Positions 1-6,626 of a stretch of DNA of 21,094 bases are shown piece by piece. The translations under genes were made by a program, and so were the position numbers. Origin of the DNA: UBA6921 sp031363085 (GTDB lineage Bacteria > Pseudomonadota > Gammaproteobacteria > SG8-11). The number at the start of each line of letters is the position of its first letter. The stretch's first letter is position 1. Location: assembly GCA_031363085.1 (NCBI GenBank), contig JANLTU010000011.1, positions 1-21,094 of the forward strand. The letters run 5' to 3'. Under the pieces are notes generated by a model. The model searched no databases and was not told the DNA's origin. It saw nothing but the letters and a program-made list of their open reading frames with translations.

Positions 1-2415
1 GGCGCCGAGTTTATCTAACGCGGCTTCAGTGAATTCCAGATCCATCTGCCGTTCGCGCAGGCGTGCACGCAGGTATTGGGTCTGGATGCCGGTGATGGAG
101 CGAATTTGTTCGCGGCCGAGCGGGTGGAACACCACCAGCTCATCGACGCGGTTGATAAACTCGGGGCGAAAATGCTGGCTGACGATACCGAGCACTACCC
201 GCTTCATTTCATTGTAGTTGTCCTCTGCCGCCATTTCCTGAATCGCTTGCGAGCCGAGGTTCGAGGTCATGACAATTACCGTATTGCGGAAGTCCACAGT
301 GCGTCCGTGGCCGTCGGTGAGGCGGCCGTCGTCGAGCACTTGTAGCAGCACGTTGAATACGTCGGGGTGCGCCTTCTCGACTTCATCGAGCAGGATCACG
401 GAATACGGTTTGCGCCGCACCGCTTCGGTGAGGTGGCCGCCTTCTTCGTAGCCGACGTAGCCGGGCGGTGCGCCGATCAGGCGTGCGACCGAGTGCTTTT
501 CCATGAACTCGCTCATGTCGATGCGCACCATCGCTTCGTCGGTGTCGAACAGGAACGACGCGAGCGCTTTGGTGAGTTCGGTTTTGCCCACGCCGGTGGG
601 GCCTAAAAACAGAAACGAACCGTTGGGGCGATTCGGATCGGACAGTCCCGCACGCGAACGGCGAATCGCGTCCGACACCGCGCGCACCGCTTCGTCCTGC
701 CCGACCACGCGCTTGCTCAATTCGTCTTCCATGCGCAGCAGTTTGTCGCGTTCGCCTTCGAGCATTTTGTTAACCGGGATGCCGGTCCATTTGGAAACCA
801 CTTCGGCGATTTCTTCTTCGGTGACGCGATTGCGCAGTAATTTTTTCTCTTGTTTTTCACTTTCGCCCGCCAACTTTAATTGTTTTTCCAACTCCGGGAT
901 GCTCCCGTATTGCAGCTCCGACATACGCGCGAGGTCGTTGGCGCGGCGCGCCGTGTCCAGGTCTTGACGAGCTCGATCCAGTGCTTCTTTGATGTGCTGT
1001 GCGCCTTGCAGTGAGGCTTTCTCGGCTTTCCAGATCTCATCGAAATCGGCGAACTGGTGTTCCAGTTTGGTGACCTCGGTTTCCAGATTGTCGAGGCGCT
1101 TGCGCGAGGCTTCGTCGGATTCTTTCTTCAAGGCCATGCGCTCGATCTTGAGCTGAATCAAACGGCGTTCGAGCTTGTCCATTTCCTCCGGCTTGGAATC
1201 GATTTCCATGCGGATGCGGCTGGCGGCTTCGTCGATTAAATCGATGGCTTTGTCGGGCAGATTGCGGTCGGTGATGTAGCGGTGCGACAACATCGCCGCC
1301 GCGACAATCGCCGGGTCGGTAATGTCAACACCGTGGTGAACTTCGTATTTTTCTTTCAAGCCGCGCAGAATGGCAATGGTGTCTTCGACGCTTGGCTCGC
1401 CTACCAGAACTTTTTGAAAGCGCCGTTCCAGCGCGGCGTCTTTCTCGATGTATTGGCGGAATTCATCCAATGTGGTGGCACCCACGCAGTGCAACTCGCC
1501 GCGCGCCAGGGCGGGTTTCAACATATTCCCGGCGTCCATCGAGCCTTCGGCCTTGCCGGCGCCGACCACGGTGTGCAATTCATCGATGAACAAAATAATC
1601 TGCCCTTCCTGCTTGGACAAATCTTTAAGCACCGCCTTCAAGCGTTCTTCGAATTCACCGCGAAATTTCGCGCCCGCAATCAGCGCACCCATGTCGAGCG
1701 ACAGCAGACGTTTGCCCTTGAGACTCTCCGGCACTTCGCCGTTGATAATGCGCTGCGCCAGACCTTCAACAATGGCGGTCTTGCCCACACCGGGTTCGCC
1801 GATCAGCACCGGATTGTTTTTGGTGCGGCGCTGTAACACCTGAATGGTGCGGCGAATCTCGTCGTCGCGGCCGATGACTGGATCGAGCTTGCCCTGCTCG
1901 GCGCGCTCAGTCAGATCAATAGTGTATTTTTTCAAGGCTTGGCGCTGGTCTTCGGCGTTGGCGTCTTGCACCTGCTGCCCGCCGCGCACGTCGTTGATGA
2001 CGCGTTCGAGCGTGGTTTTGCTGGCACCGGCCTTGCGCAACACATCCCCGAGCGTGCCACGATCTTCCACCGCTGCGAGCAAGAACAACTCGCTGGAAAT
2101 AAACTGATCTTTGCGCTGTTGCGCCAGTTTGTCGGTGACATTGAGCAGGCGACTCAGGTCATTGGAGACGTGCACATCGCCGGCCGCACCCTCAACTTTG
2201 GGCAGGCGGTCGAGCGCCTTGCCCAGCTCGGAACTCAACGCGCTCACGTTCACCCCCGCCTGCGCCAGCATCGGGCGCACCGTGCCACCGTCCTGGTTGA
2301 GCAAGGCGGTCAACAGGTGCAGCGGCTCGATAAATTGATGATCGCGCCCGACCGCCAGACTCTGTGCATCGGCCAGTGCCGCTTGAAATTTATTGGTAAG
2401 TTTATCCATGCGCAT
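1..2415 (-). CDS. clpB: ClpB disaggregase (Hsp100 AAA+ chaperone), 3' end cut by window edge
   Basis: ATP-driven cytoplasmic disaggregase that extracts polypeptides from aggregates together with DnaK. The visible 805 codons run in frame to the left edge; the family is usually about 857-865 residues, so about 55 C-terminal residues are outside. Reading the minus strand gives the N-terminal substrate domain (starts MRMDKLTNKFQ), NBD1 with Walker A GEPGVGKT near residues 206-213 and Walker B ILFIDE, a coiled-coil middle domain (about 410-530), and NBD2 with Walker A GPTGVGKT near 605-612. I chose the ATG at 2415 over the in-frame ATG at 2409 because E. coli ClpB begins MRLDRLTNKF and because AGAGGAA sits just upstream. 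The gene stands alone, is divergent from the TCS1 regulator, and has a sigma-32 promoter. Nothing looks broken in the visible part. Confidence 0.97.
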   Translation of the reverse strand, partial: MRMDKLTNKFQAALADAQSLAVGRDHQFIEPLHLLTALLNQDGGTVRPMLAQAGVNVSALSSELGKALDRLPKVEGAAGDVHVSNDLSRLLNVTDKLAQQRKDQFISSELFLLAAVEDRGTLGDVLRKAGASKTTLERVINDVRGGQQVQDANAEDQRQALKKYTIDLTERAEQGKLDPVIGRDDEIRRTIQVLQRRTKNNPVLIGEPGVGKTAIVEGLAQRIINGEVPESLKGKRLLSLDMGALIAGAKFRGEFEERLKAVLKDLSKQEGQIILFIDELHTVVGAGKAEGSMDAGNMLKPALARGELHCVGATTLDEFRQYIEKDAALERRFQKVLVGEPSVEDTIAILRGLKEKYEVHHGVDITDPAIVAAAMLSHRYITDRNLPDKAIDLIDEAASRIRMEIDSKPEEMDKLERRLIQLKIERMALKKESDEASRKRLDNLETEVTKLEHQFADFDEIWKAEKASLQGAQHIKEALDRARQDLDTARRANDLARMSELQYGSIPELEKQLKLAGESEKQEKKLLRNRVTEEEIAEVVSKWTGIPVNKMLEGERDKLLRMEDELSKRVVGQDEAVRAVSDAIRRSRAGLSDPNRPNGSFLFLGPTGVGKTELTKALASFLFDTDEAMVRIDMSEFMEKHSVARLIGAPPGYVGYEEGGHLTEAVRRKPYSVILLDEVEKAHPDVFNVLLQVLDDGRLTDGHGRTVDFRNTVIVMTSNLGSQAIQEMAAEDNYNEMKRVVLGIVSQHFRPEFINRVDELVVFHPLGREQIRSITGIQTQYLRARLRERQMDLEFTEAALDKLGA

Positions 2416-2440
2416 GGTGAGTTCCTCTGCGTGCTTGTCA

Positions 2441-2498
2441 TTAAATCTAGCTTAATGATGGGGTCGCGTTACCGCGCTTCAAGAGTATTCGTTATGAT
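2441..2498 (+). promoter_or_regulatory. Putative TCS1 promoter with a possible two-half-site regulator box
   Basis: A good -10 (TATGAT, 2493-2498) lies 43 bp before the TCS1 regulator ATG; its -35 is weak (TTACCG at 2469-2474, 18-bp spacing). Upstream, TTAAA (2441-2445) and TTAAT (2452-2456) are 11 bp apart, resembling a PmrA/QseB box. The distance to the -10 differs from that in the DUF2892 promoters, so autoregulation is only a guess. The region is shared with the divergent clpB promoter and leader. Confidence 0.35.
2458..2483 (-). promoter_or_regulatory. Sigma-32 (RpoH) heat-shock promoter of clpB
   Basis: On the minus strand the -35 CTTGAA (2483-2478) and the -10 CCCCAT (2463-2458) are separated by 14 bp, matching the RpoH consensus CTTGAA-N13-17-CCCCAT. 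The expected transcript start is near 2450, giving a leader of about 35 nt before the clpB ATG. No sigma-70 promoter is needed to explain clpB expression. Confidence 0.85.
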
Positions 2499-2541
2499 AC
2501 GCGCTCAAATCATCCGATGGACTGCATGGAGAACTCACGGA

Positions 2542-3201
2542 ATGCGCTTACTACTAGCAGAAGACGACCGGTTGTTGGGCGACGGCATTTGCGTCACGTT
2601 GAACGAAGCAGGCTACGCCACCGACTGGGTGACCGACGGCCAAGCCGCCGAAGCGGCACTACAAACTGAAACCTATGCGCTGCTGATTTTGGATCTCGGC
2701 CTGCCGAAGCTGTCGGGCATTGACGTCCTCAAAGGCGTGCGTCAGCGCGGCCAGGACATCCCCGTGTTGATCCTCACCGCGCGCGACACGGTCACGGATC
2801 GCGTGCAAGGTTTGGACGGCGGCGCCGATGACTATCTGGTCAAACCGTTCGACATGGACGAGCTCAACGCGCGCTTGCGGGCGCTGTTGCGGCGCAGCGG
2901 CGGGCGCTCCAATCCGGTGATTGAGCATGGCAATATCATCATGGACCCGGCCGCACACGTGGTCACGCAGGCGGGGTGTGTTGTTGACATTTCGCCGCGC
3001 GAATTCGCAGTGCTGCGCATGTTGCTGGAAAATCGCAGCAAGGTGATGTCGCGCGCGCGCCTCGAAGAAGGTTTGTATTCCTGGGGTGACGAAGTTGAAA
3101 GCAATGCGGTCGAGGTTTACGTGCATCACCTGCGACGTAAACTCGGGGCGCCTTTGATCCGCACCATCCGTGGTGTGGGCTACACCATCGATAAATTGTA
3201 A
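2542..3201 (+). CDS. OmpR-family response regulator, QseB/PmrA-like (TCS1)
   Basis: DNA-binding response regulator of 219 aa, the usual length for this family. The receiver domain (1-115) has the acidic pocket EDD at 7-9, phospho-acceptor D51 in ILDLGLP, T79 and K101 (VKPFD). The C-terminal winged helix (about 125-219) includes SPREFAVLRMLLE, the NAVEVYVHHLRRKLG recognition-helix region and a GVGYTIDKL end. It closely resembles E. coli QseB and the TCS2 regulator at 7218. The ATG at 2542 is chosen because the receiver fold starts there and GGAG lies 10 nt upstream; the open frame extends to 1939 but overlaps clpB antisense and has no homology. Its partner kinase is downstream, separated by a MITE-like insertion. 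Which signal it answers cannot be seen. Confidence 0.93.
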   Translation: MRLLLAEDDRLLGDGICVTLNEAGYATDWVTDGQAAEAALQTETYALLILDLGLPKLSGIDVLKGVRQRGQDIPVLILTARDTVTDRVQGLDGGADDYLVKPFDMDELNARLRALLRRSGGRSNPVIEHGNIIMDPAAHVVTQAGCVVDISPREFAVLRMLLENRSKVMSRARLEEGLYSWGDEVESNAVEVYVHHLRRKLGAPLIRTIRGVGYTIDKL

Positions 3202-3204
3202 TGC

Positions 3205-3374
3205 CTAGCAGCCTGTCGGACTTAGGATGGCGGGGCTGCAAAAGCGGGAGGAGCGGTCCATAACAACGCAAATTTTCGTTAAATTTAGAGCGACTATTCG
3301 TCTCAAATTTGCGCTGTTCTGTTCTCACTCTCCACTGTTTCGCTCCACACCACCTAAGTCCGACAGGCTGCTAG
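3205..3374. mobile_element. MITE-like non-autonomous element with perfect terminal inverted repeats
   Basis: A 22-bp perfect inverted repeat brackets a 170-bp block (3205-3226 against 3353-3374). The outer four bases are CTAG on both sides, which may be a target duplication, leaving 18-bp termini CAGCCTGTCGGACTTAGG around a 162-bp element. The interior has no ORF of note, is AT-richer than its surroundings, and contains further imperfect inverted repeats (for example CGCAAATTT with AAATTTGCG). It sits between the regulator and kinase genes of TCS1. Removing it with one CTAG copy would leave about 30 bp between the stop and the kinase start, normal for an operon. The transposase family that mobilised it is not determined here. 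Confidence 0.75.
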
Positions 3375-3397
3375 TTGTCGTATCCATGAGGTGACCA

Positions 3398-4783
3398 TTG
3401 AACCCATCCATCCGCCGACGTTTGTTGGTGGCATTGCTTTCCGCTACGTTCGGCGCGTGGACGGTAACCGCAGTTTCCAGTTATCTCGACATCCGTTATC
3501 AGATCGACCAGTTGTTCGACGCGCAACTGGCGCAGTCGGCACGCGTGCTGCTGGCGTTGAACAGCGTGAACCTCGAACAGAAACCCGCGACCAACGGCAA
3601 ACCGGAAAAAAGTCTTGACCTGCCCGGAAGTGGTGAGCGCCTGTTCGGCCATCCGGATGAAAACAAGGTTGCGTTCCAGGTGTGGATTCAGCCCGACAAA
3701 CTTGCGCTGCGCTCGCCCAACGCGCCGGACTTTCCGCTTTCTGACCGCGAATACGGCTTCAAGGACAAAGACGTGTTCGGCCATCGCTGGCGGGTGTTTT
3801 CGCTGCCGGATGATCGCAGTTCGATGGTGGTGCAGGTCGGTGAGCGTAATGATTTACGCCGTACGTTGACACATAACATCGCACTGCGCACGTTACTGCC
3901 GATCATCGTTGCGTTGCCGTTGCTCGCCGCCGTCATCTGGTTTGGCGTCGGACGCGCGATGGCGCCGCTGGTCAAACTGGCCAAACAAGTCGAGAACCGC
4001 GCCCCTTCACATCTGCAACCGGTAGAGTCGTACGGCGTTCCGGCGGAAGCCAAACCGTTGGTCAATTCATTGAATCGTTTGTTCCAACGGCTGGAACGCG
4101 CCTTTGACAGTGAGCGCCGCTTCACCGCCGACGCCGCACATGAGTTGCGCACACCGCTGGCTGGCCTCAAGGCCCAAGCGCAAGTGGCGCTGCGTTCGAG
4201 TAGCGAATTGAACCGGCAAAAAGCACTGCGCATGCTGGAGCAGGGTGTTGATCGCGCCACCCATCTGGTACAACAGTTGTTAACGCTCGCGCGTCTGGAC
4301 CCCGATCATGAGCTGACCGAAACGCACAGTATTGATCTGGCCACCATGGCACAGCACGCGCAACGCGACCTGGAATTAGCCGCGCGGGAAAAAAATATCG
4401 AGCTCACCGTCGGCGCAACGTTTCCTTATTCAGTCCAAGGTCATGCCGATGCGCTGGCAATTCTATTGCGCAATCTGGTCGACAACGCAGTGCGTTACAC
4501 GCCCGAGGGTGGAAAAGTCGAGATCAGCATGGTGCGCGAGCCGACCTGTGTGCTATTGCGCATCGCCGACAGTGGGCCGGGTGTTCCGGCCGAGGAACGC
4601 GACAAGGTCTTTAAACGATTTTATCGTGCCCTGGGTACCGAAGCCCCGGGCAGCGGACTGGGTCTTTCCATTGTGCAGCGCATTGCTGAATTACATCGCG
4701 CAACGCTTGTTTTAGGTGTTTCGGTGTACAACGGTTTGCAGGTCGACGTGTCATTTCCAACACAGCCCAGCAGCGGCATTTAA
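3398..4783 (+). CDS. Sensor histidine kinase, QseC/PmrB-like (TCS1)
   Basis: Inner-membrane sensor kinase of 461 aa that should phosphorylate the regulator encoded at 2542. Order: TM1 (about 9-30), periplasmic sensor region (31-164), TM2 (about 166-186), HAMP-like linker, dimerisation domain with phospho-acceptor H248 in AAHELRTPLAG, N-box LLRNLVDNAVRYTP (N359, N363), G1 DSGPGVP (391-397), F-box FKRFYR (405-410) and G2 GSGLGLSIV (418-426). All catalytic boxes are intact. The start is a TTG: it gives MNPSIRRRLL, matching MNPSIRQRLL of the TCS2 kinase, and GAGGTGA (3388-3394) lies immediately upstream. The gene is separated from its regulator by the inserted MITE, so co-transcription requires read-through of that hairpin-forming element. 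Kinase cores are alike in TCS1 and TCS2, while sensor regions differ around residues 56-90. Confidence 0.93.
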   Translation: MNPSIRRRLLVALLSATFGAWTVTAVSSYLDIRYQIDQLFDAQLAQSARVLLALNSVNLEQKPATNGKPEKSLDLPGSGERLFGHPDENKVAFQVWIQPDKLALRSPNAPDFPLSDREYGFKDKDVFGHRWRVFSLPDDRSSMVVQVGERNDLRRTLTHNIALRTLLPIIVALPLLAAVIWFGVGRAMAPLVKLAKQVENRAPSHLQPVESYGVPAEAKPLVNSLNRLFQRLERAFDSERRFTADAAHELRTPLAGLKAQAQVALRSSSELNRQKALRMLEQGVDRATHLVQQLLTLARLDPDHELTETHSIDLATMAQHAQRDLELAAREKNIELTVGATFPYSVQGHADALAILLRNLVDNAVRYTPEGGKVEISMVREPTCVLLRIADSGPGVPAEERDKVFKRFYRALGTEAPGSGLGLSIVQRIAELHRATLVLGVSVYNGLQVDVSFPTQPSSGI

Positions 4784-4812
4784 GAACACCTTAATTAAGT
4801 GCGTGTTACTGT
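4781..4812 (+). promoter_or_regulatory. Candidate regulator box plus extended -10 at the end of the TCS1 kinase gene
   Basis: TAAG (4781-4784, overlapping the kinase TAA stop) and TAAT (4792-4795) are 11 bp apart, the same half-sites and spacing as the operators at 5750 and 6521. They are followed by an extended -10, TGTTACTGT (4804-4812). The -10 lies one base farther from the last TAAT than in the DUF2892 promoters. If real, it would drive transcription from about 4819 toward the terminator at 4954. Only two half-sites are present, so chance is possible. Confidence 0.35.
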
Positions 4813-4818
4813 GCGCCC

Positions 4819-4983
4819 GTGCTGATTGACGTCGTGCCCCCTCCCCTCCCCCCAAGCACGCGCACGGCGAACGATTCGTAGTTCGCGTGAACAGGCCACG
4901 GCGTTAGTCAGCGCATTTCCGACCCTTGTTCCAGTTAACACTGGAACCCCCTTAAGCCCCACCCCCCGGTGGGGCTTTTTTTT
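4819..4983 (+). ncRNA. Candidate small RNA with a C-rich loop (or structured 3' UTR)
   Basis: The gap between the TCS1 kinase and plsC has no convincing ORF but is rich in structure. In order: a stem CGTGC/GCACG (4833-4837, 4856-4860) closing an almost pure-C loop of 18 nt; a stem GCGAAC/GTTCGC (4867-4872, 4881-4886); an 8-bp stem GTTCCAGT/ACTGGAAC (4928-4935, 4940-4947); then a strong intrinsic terminator (4954-4983). A candidate promoter precedes it at 4781-4812. C-rich loops in bacterial small RNAs are known to pair with Shine-Dalgarno sequences. The size would be about 165 nt. The alternative is simply a structured 3' UTR of the kinase mRNA. No known RNA family was recognised. Confidence 0.35.
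4954..4983 (+). terminator. Strong rho-independent terminator
   Basis: Perfect 8-bp stem GCCCCACC/GGTGGGGC (4956-4963, 4968-4975) with a CCCC loop, extendable by two A-T pairs, followed by eight T (4976-4983). The direction is plus, so it ends transcripts from TCS1 or from the candidate small RNA. Confidence 0.92.
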
Positions 4984-5020
4984 GGTTTATGCCTATCGGT
5001 ATCGTGCGGGTCACCCATGC

Positions 5021-5725
5021 TTACAATTCATTGGCCTCGCCCCACAATTTTTTGTGCAATAGCCGACTGATACTTTGTAAACACTCGCGATGTTCAACCT
5101 GCGCACACGACAGCGGCGGAAATACCCGCAAGTGTGCCCGGCTACGCAACAACACCGCCAACAGCGTGTGGCCCACGCCGCGTACACCGTCGATATGCAG
5201 CGGATGAATCAGGCAATGGGATTTGTGCGCAAGCTTGACAACCCCGCCCTTGAGCACGGCCGGAGTATCGTCCGCGTGAATTCCGCCGTGCGGAAACACC
5301 ACTACCACTTCGCCATTTTGCAAAGCACGCAGCGCGGCGCGCAGCGCGCGCTCCGGACGTTGCCCACGATCCACCGGAATGCAGCCCATGGCCCGAAACA
5401 ACCAGTGCAGGCCGAAGCGCTGATACTCCTCGCGTGCAATTAAAAAACGCACCGGGCGTACACTTGCCGCCACCACCAATAATGGGTCAAGACCGGATAC
5501 GTGATTGGCCACAACAATCGCACCGCCGCGTTCGGGAAGATTCAACAAAGCGCTATTCGAACGATGGTAGCGTCGGCAAAAAATTCGTGTTAATCCGTCG
5601 AGCACGTTGAGCCAAGCCGACCCCCACTCTGCCCGGTGAACTATCAAGCATTGGCGCCATAGCCAGGCCAGCAAAAGCACACCGCCTGCCAGCATCGCAA
5701 CCACACTAAATGTCACTATCGTCAT
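5021..5725 (-). CDS. PlsC-family lysophospholipid (1-acylglycerol-3-phosphate) acyltransferase-like protein
   Basis: Membrane-associated acyltransferase of 234 aa, the usual size for PlsC-like enzymes that acylate lysophosphatidate or related acceptors. A hydrophobic N-terminal segment (about 4-28) should anchor it. Motif I is NHVSGLD (H75, D80: the HX4D catalytic pair). Motif III appears as FPHGGIH at 144-150, where classical PlsC has FPEGT, so the acceptor-binding glutamate is replaced by histidine. This points to a PlsC-like branch rather than the housekeeping enzyme, and the acceptor is uncertain. It is transcribed divergently from the first DUF2892 gene; the four-half-site operator at 5750-5786 begins only 24 bp upstream of its ATG, so the same regulator could affect it. 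No terminator was seen right after its stop. Confidence 0.85.
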   Translation of the reverse strand: MTIVTFSVVAMLAGGVLLLAWLWRQCLIVHRAEWGSAWLNVLDGLTRIFCRRYHRSNSALLNLPERGGAIVVANHVSGLDPLLVVAASVRPVRFLIAREEYQRFGLHWLFRAMGCIPVDRGQRPERALRAALRALQNGEVVVVFPHGGIHADDTPAVLKGGVVKLAHKSHCLIHPLHIDGVRGVGHTLLAVLLRSRAHLRVFPPLSCAQVEHRECLQSISRLLHKKLWGEANEL

Positions 5726-5749
5726 GAATCCGTCAAATCCTGCCCTGCG

Positions 5750-5802
5750 TAAGCCTAAGTTAATAATCTGGTAAGGGAGCAGTAATGTCCGCCTGCTTTA
5801 AT
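5750..5802 (+). promoter_or_regulatory. Four-half-site operator and -10 of the first DUF2892 gene
   Basis: TAAG (5750), TAAT (5761), TAAG (5772) and TAAT (5783) are spaced exactly 11 bp apart, and TTTAAT (5797-5802) starts 14 bp after the last half-site. There is no -35 match where one would be expected, which fits an activator-dependent promoter. The layout is identical to 6521-6573. The 11-bp direct repeats are typical of OmpR-family regulators such as PmrA and QseB. The predicted start is about 5809, leaving a leader of about 55 nt with a GAGCG/CGCTC stem-loop. Confidence 0.75.
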
Positions 5803-5863
5803 GTGTCACAAGAGCGCTTCGTAGTAAGGCAGTTCGCTCCTCACTTATCAGGAGGTTTCTACC

Positions 5864-6340
5864 ATGAAGATGATCGCAACCAAAATTTCGACTGCAAACA
5901 AACCATCATTTATTGAACGCGCCGTGCGTATTATTGCGGGCGCCGCCTTGATCGGCTCAGTGTTTGTCGTTGGTGAACATCCGCTGGGTTGGTTGGCCCT
6001 GCTCCCCTTGCTGGGCATTTATCCTTTATATAGCGGATTGACCGGCGCGGCTTCGCTGCACAGCGTACTTGCTGACCAGCTCGCCGCATATCGACTCGCG
6101 TACTTTACAGCCAGCGCTGCACTCATCGGCTCGGTGTTTGTTATCAGCGCTGCGCCTTTGGGTGACTTCGCCGCACTGCCTTTGATCGGCGCTTATGTCG
6201 CGCTGTGCGCACTGCTTGGGCGTTCGCCGCTGGCTGCCATGGTCGACGCAAACATGGCGATTCCATATATCGTACCGCCGACCACAGAAGCTATTACCGA
6301 ACCAGAAACAACGCAAACCGCCATTCAGCGAGCAGCATAA
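5864..6340 (+). CDS. Membrane protein with two DUF2892-like repeats (copy A)
   Basis: Predicted inner-membrane protein of 158 aa and unknown function. It has two similar halves: residues 16-64 (IERAVRIIAGAALIGSVFVV, then a second hydrophobic helix and GIYPLYSG) and 76-122 (FTASAALIGSVFVISAAPLG, then a second helix). Each half resembles the two-helix DUF2892 domain found in YgaP-type proteins, giving four predicted membrane helices. The WCPLY cysteine common in DUF2892 is replaced (YPLY). A polar Thr/Glu/Gln-rich tail follows residue 138. The start is fixed by AGGAGG at 5850-5855. The next gene at 6627 is a paralogue with the same kind of promoter, and an intrinsic terminator follows each. Control by the neighbouring two-component systems is inferred from the operator. 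Confidence 0.85.
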   Translation: MKMIATKISTANKPSFIERAVRIIAGAALIGSVFVVGEHPLGWLALLPLLGIYPLYSGLTGAASLHSVLADQLAAYRLAYFTASAALIGSVFVISAAPLGDFAALPLIGAYVALCALLGRSPLAAMVDANMAIPYIVPPTTEAITEPETTQTAIQRAA

Positions 6341-6378
6341 ATTAATTGTCAACATTGGCGCATTAAGTTGGAAATGAA

Positions 6379-6406
6379 ATGCGGGGCTCATGCCCCGCAT
6401 TTTTTT
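6379..6406 (+). terminator. Rho-independent terminator after DUF2892 copy A
   Basis: Perfect 9-bp stem ATGCGGGGC/GCCCCGCAT (6379-6387, 6392-6400) with a TCAT loop, followed by T at 6400-6406. It lies about 38 bp after the stop codon and makes copy A monocistronic, so copy B needs its own promoter. Confidence 0.92.
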
Positions 6407-6520
6407 GTGCGAAATATGCGCAAAAATCACGCTAATTCTTAATTAATCACCATCAGACCCTTTTACCAACAGCACCGATGCGGTAATTGTCTTGCTTAAT
6501 ACCTTTATTGTTTGTGCCGG

Positions 6521-6573
6521 TAAGTTTGCGTTAATAAATCCGTAAGCGCAGTGTAATCTGCGTTTGTTTTAAT
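6521..6573 (+). promoter_or_regulatory. Four-half-site operator and -10 of the second DUF2892 gene
   Basis: TAAG (6521), TAAT (6532), TAAG (6543) and TAAT (6554), again every 11 bp, then TTTAAT at 6568-6573. All 16 half-site bases and all six -10 bases equal those at 5750-5802, while only 8 of the 21 bases between half-sites agree. Conservation restricted to the boxes argues for selection on protein binding. The leader carries a GAGAGC/GCTCT stem-loop before GGAGG (6617-6621). Confidence 0.77.
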
Positions 6574-6626
6574 GCGCTTCGAGAGCAAAACACATCACGC
6601 TCTTTAACAGCTCAACGGAGGCACTC

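Noticed and set aside
1939..2541. In-frame N-terminal extension of the TCS1 regulator of about 200 codons
   Set aside because: It is antisense to clpB, has no receiver-like content and passes through the shared promoter region; the receiver fold begins at 2542.
5090..5443. Plus-strand frame inside the acyltransferase gene
   Set aside because: Antisense to a gene with intact HX4D motif; no ribosome site or homology.
6484..6500. Additional TAAT pair upstream of operator B
   Set aside because: Spacing is 13 bp instead of 11 and it is out of phase with the array at 6521.
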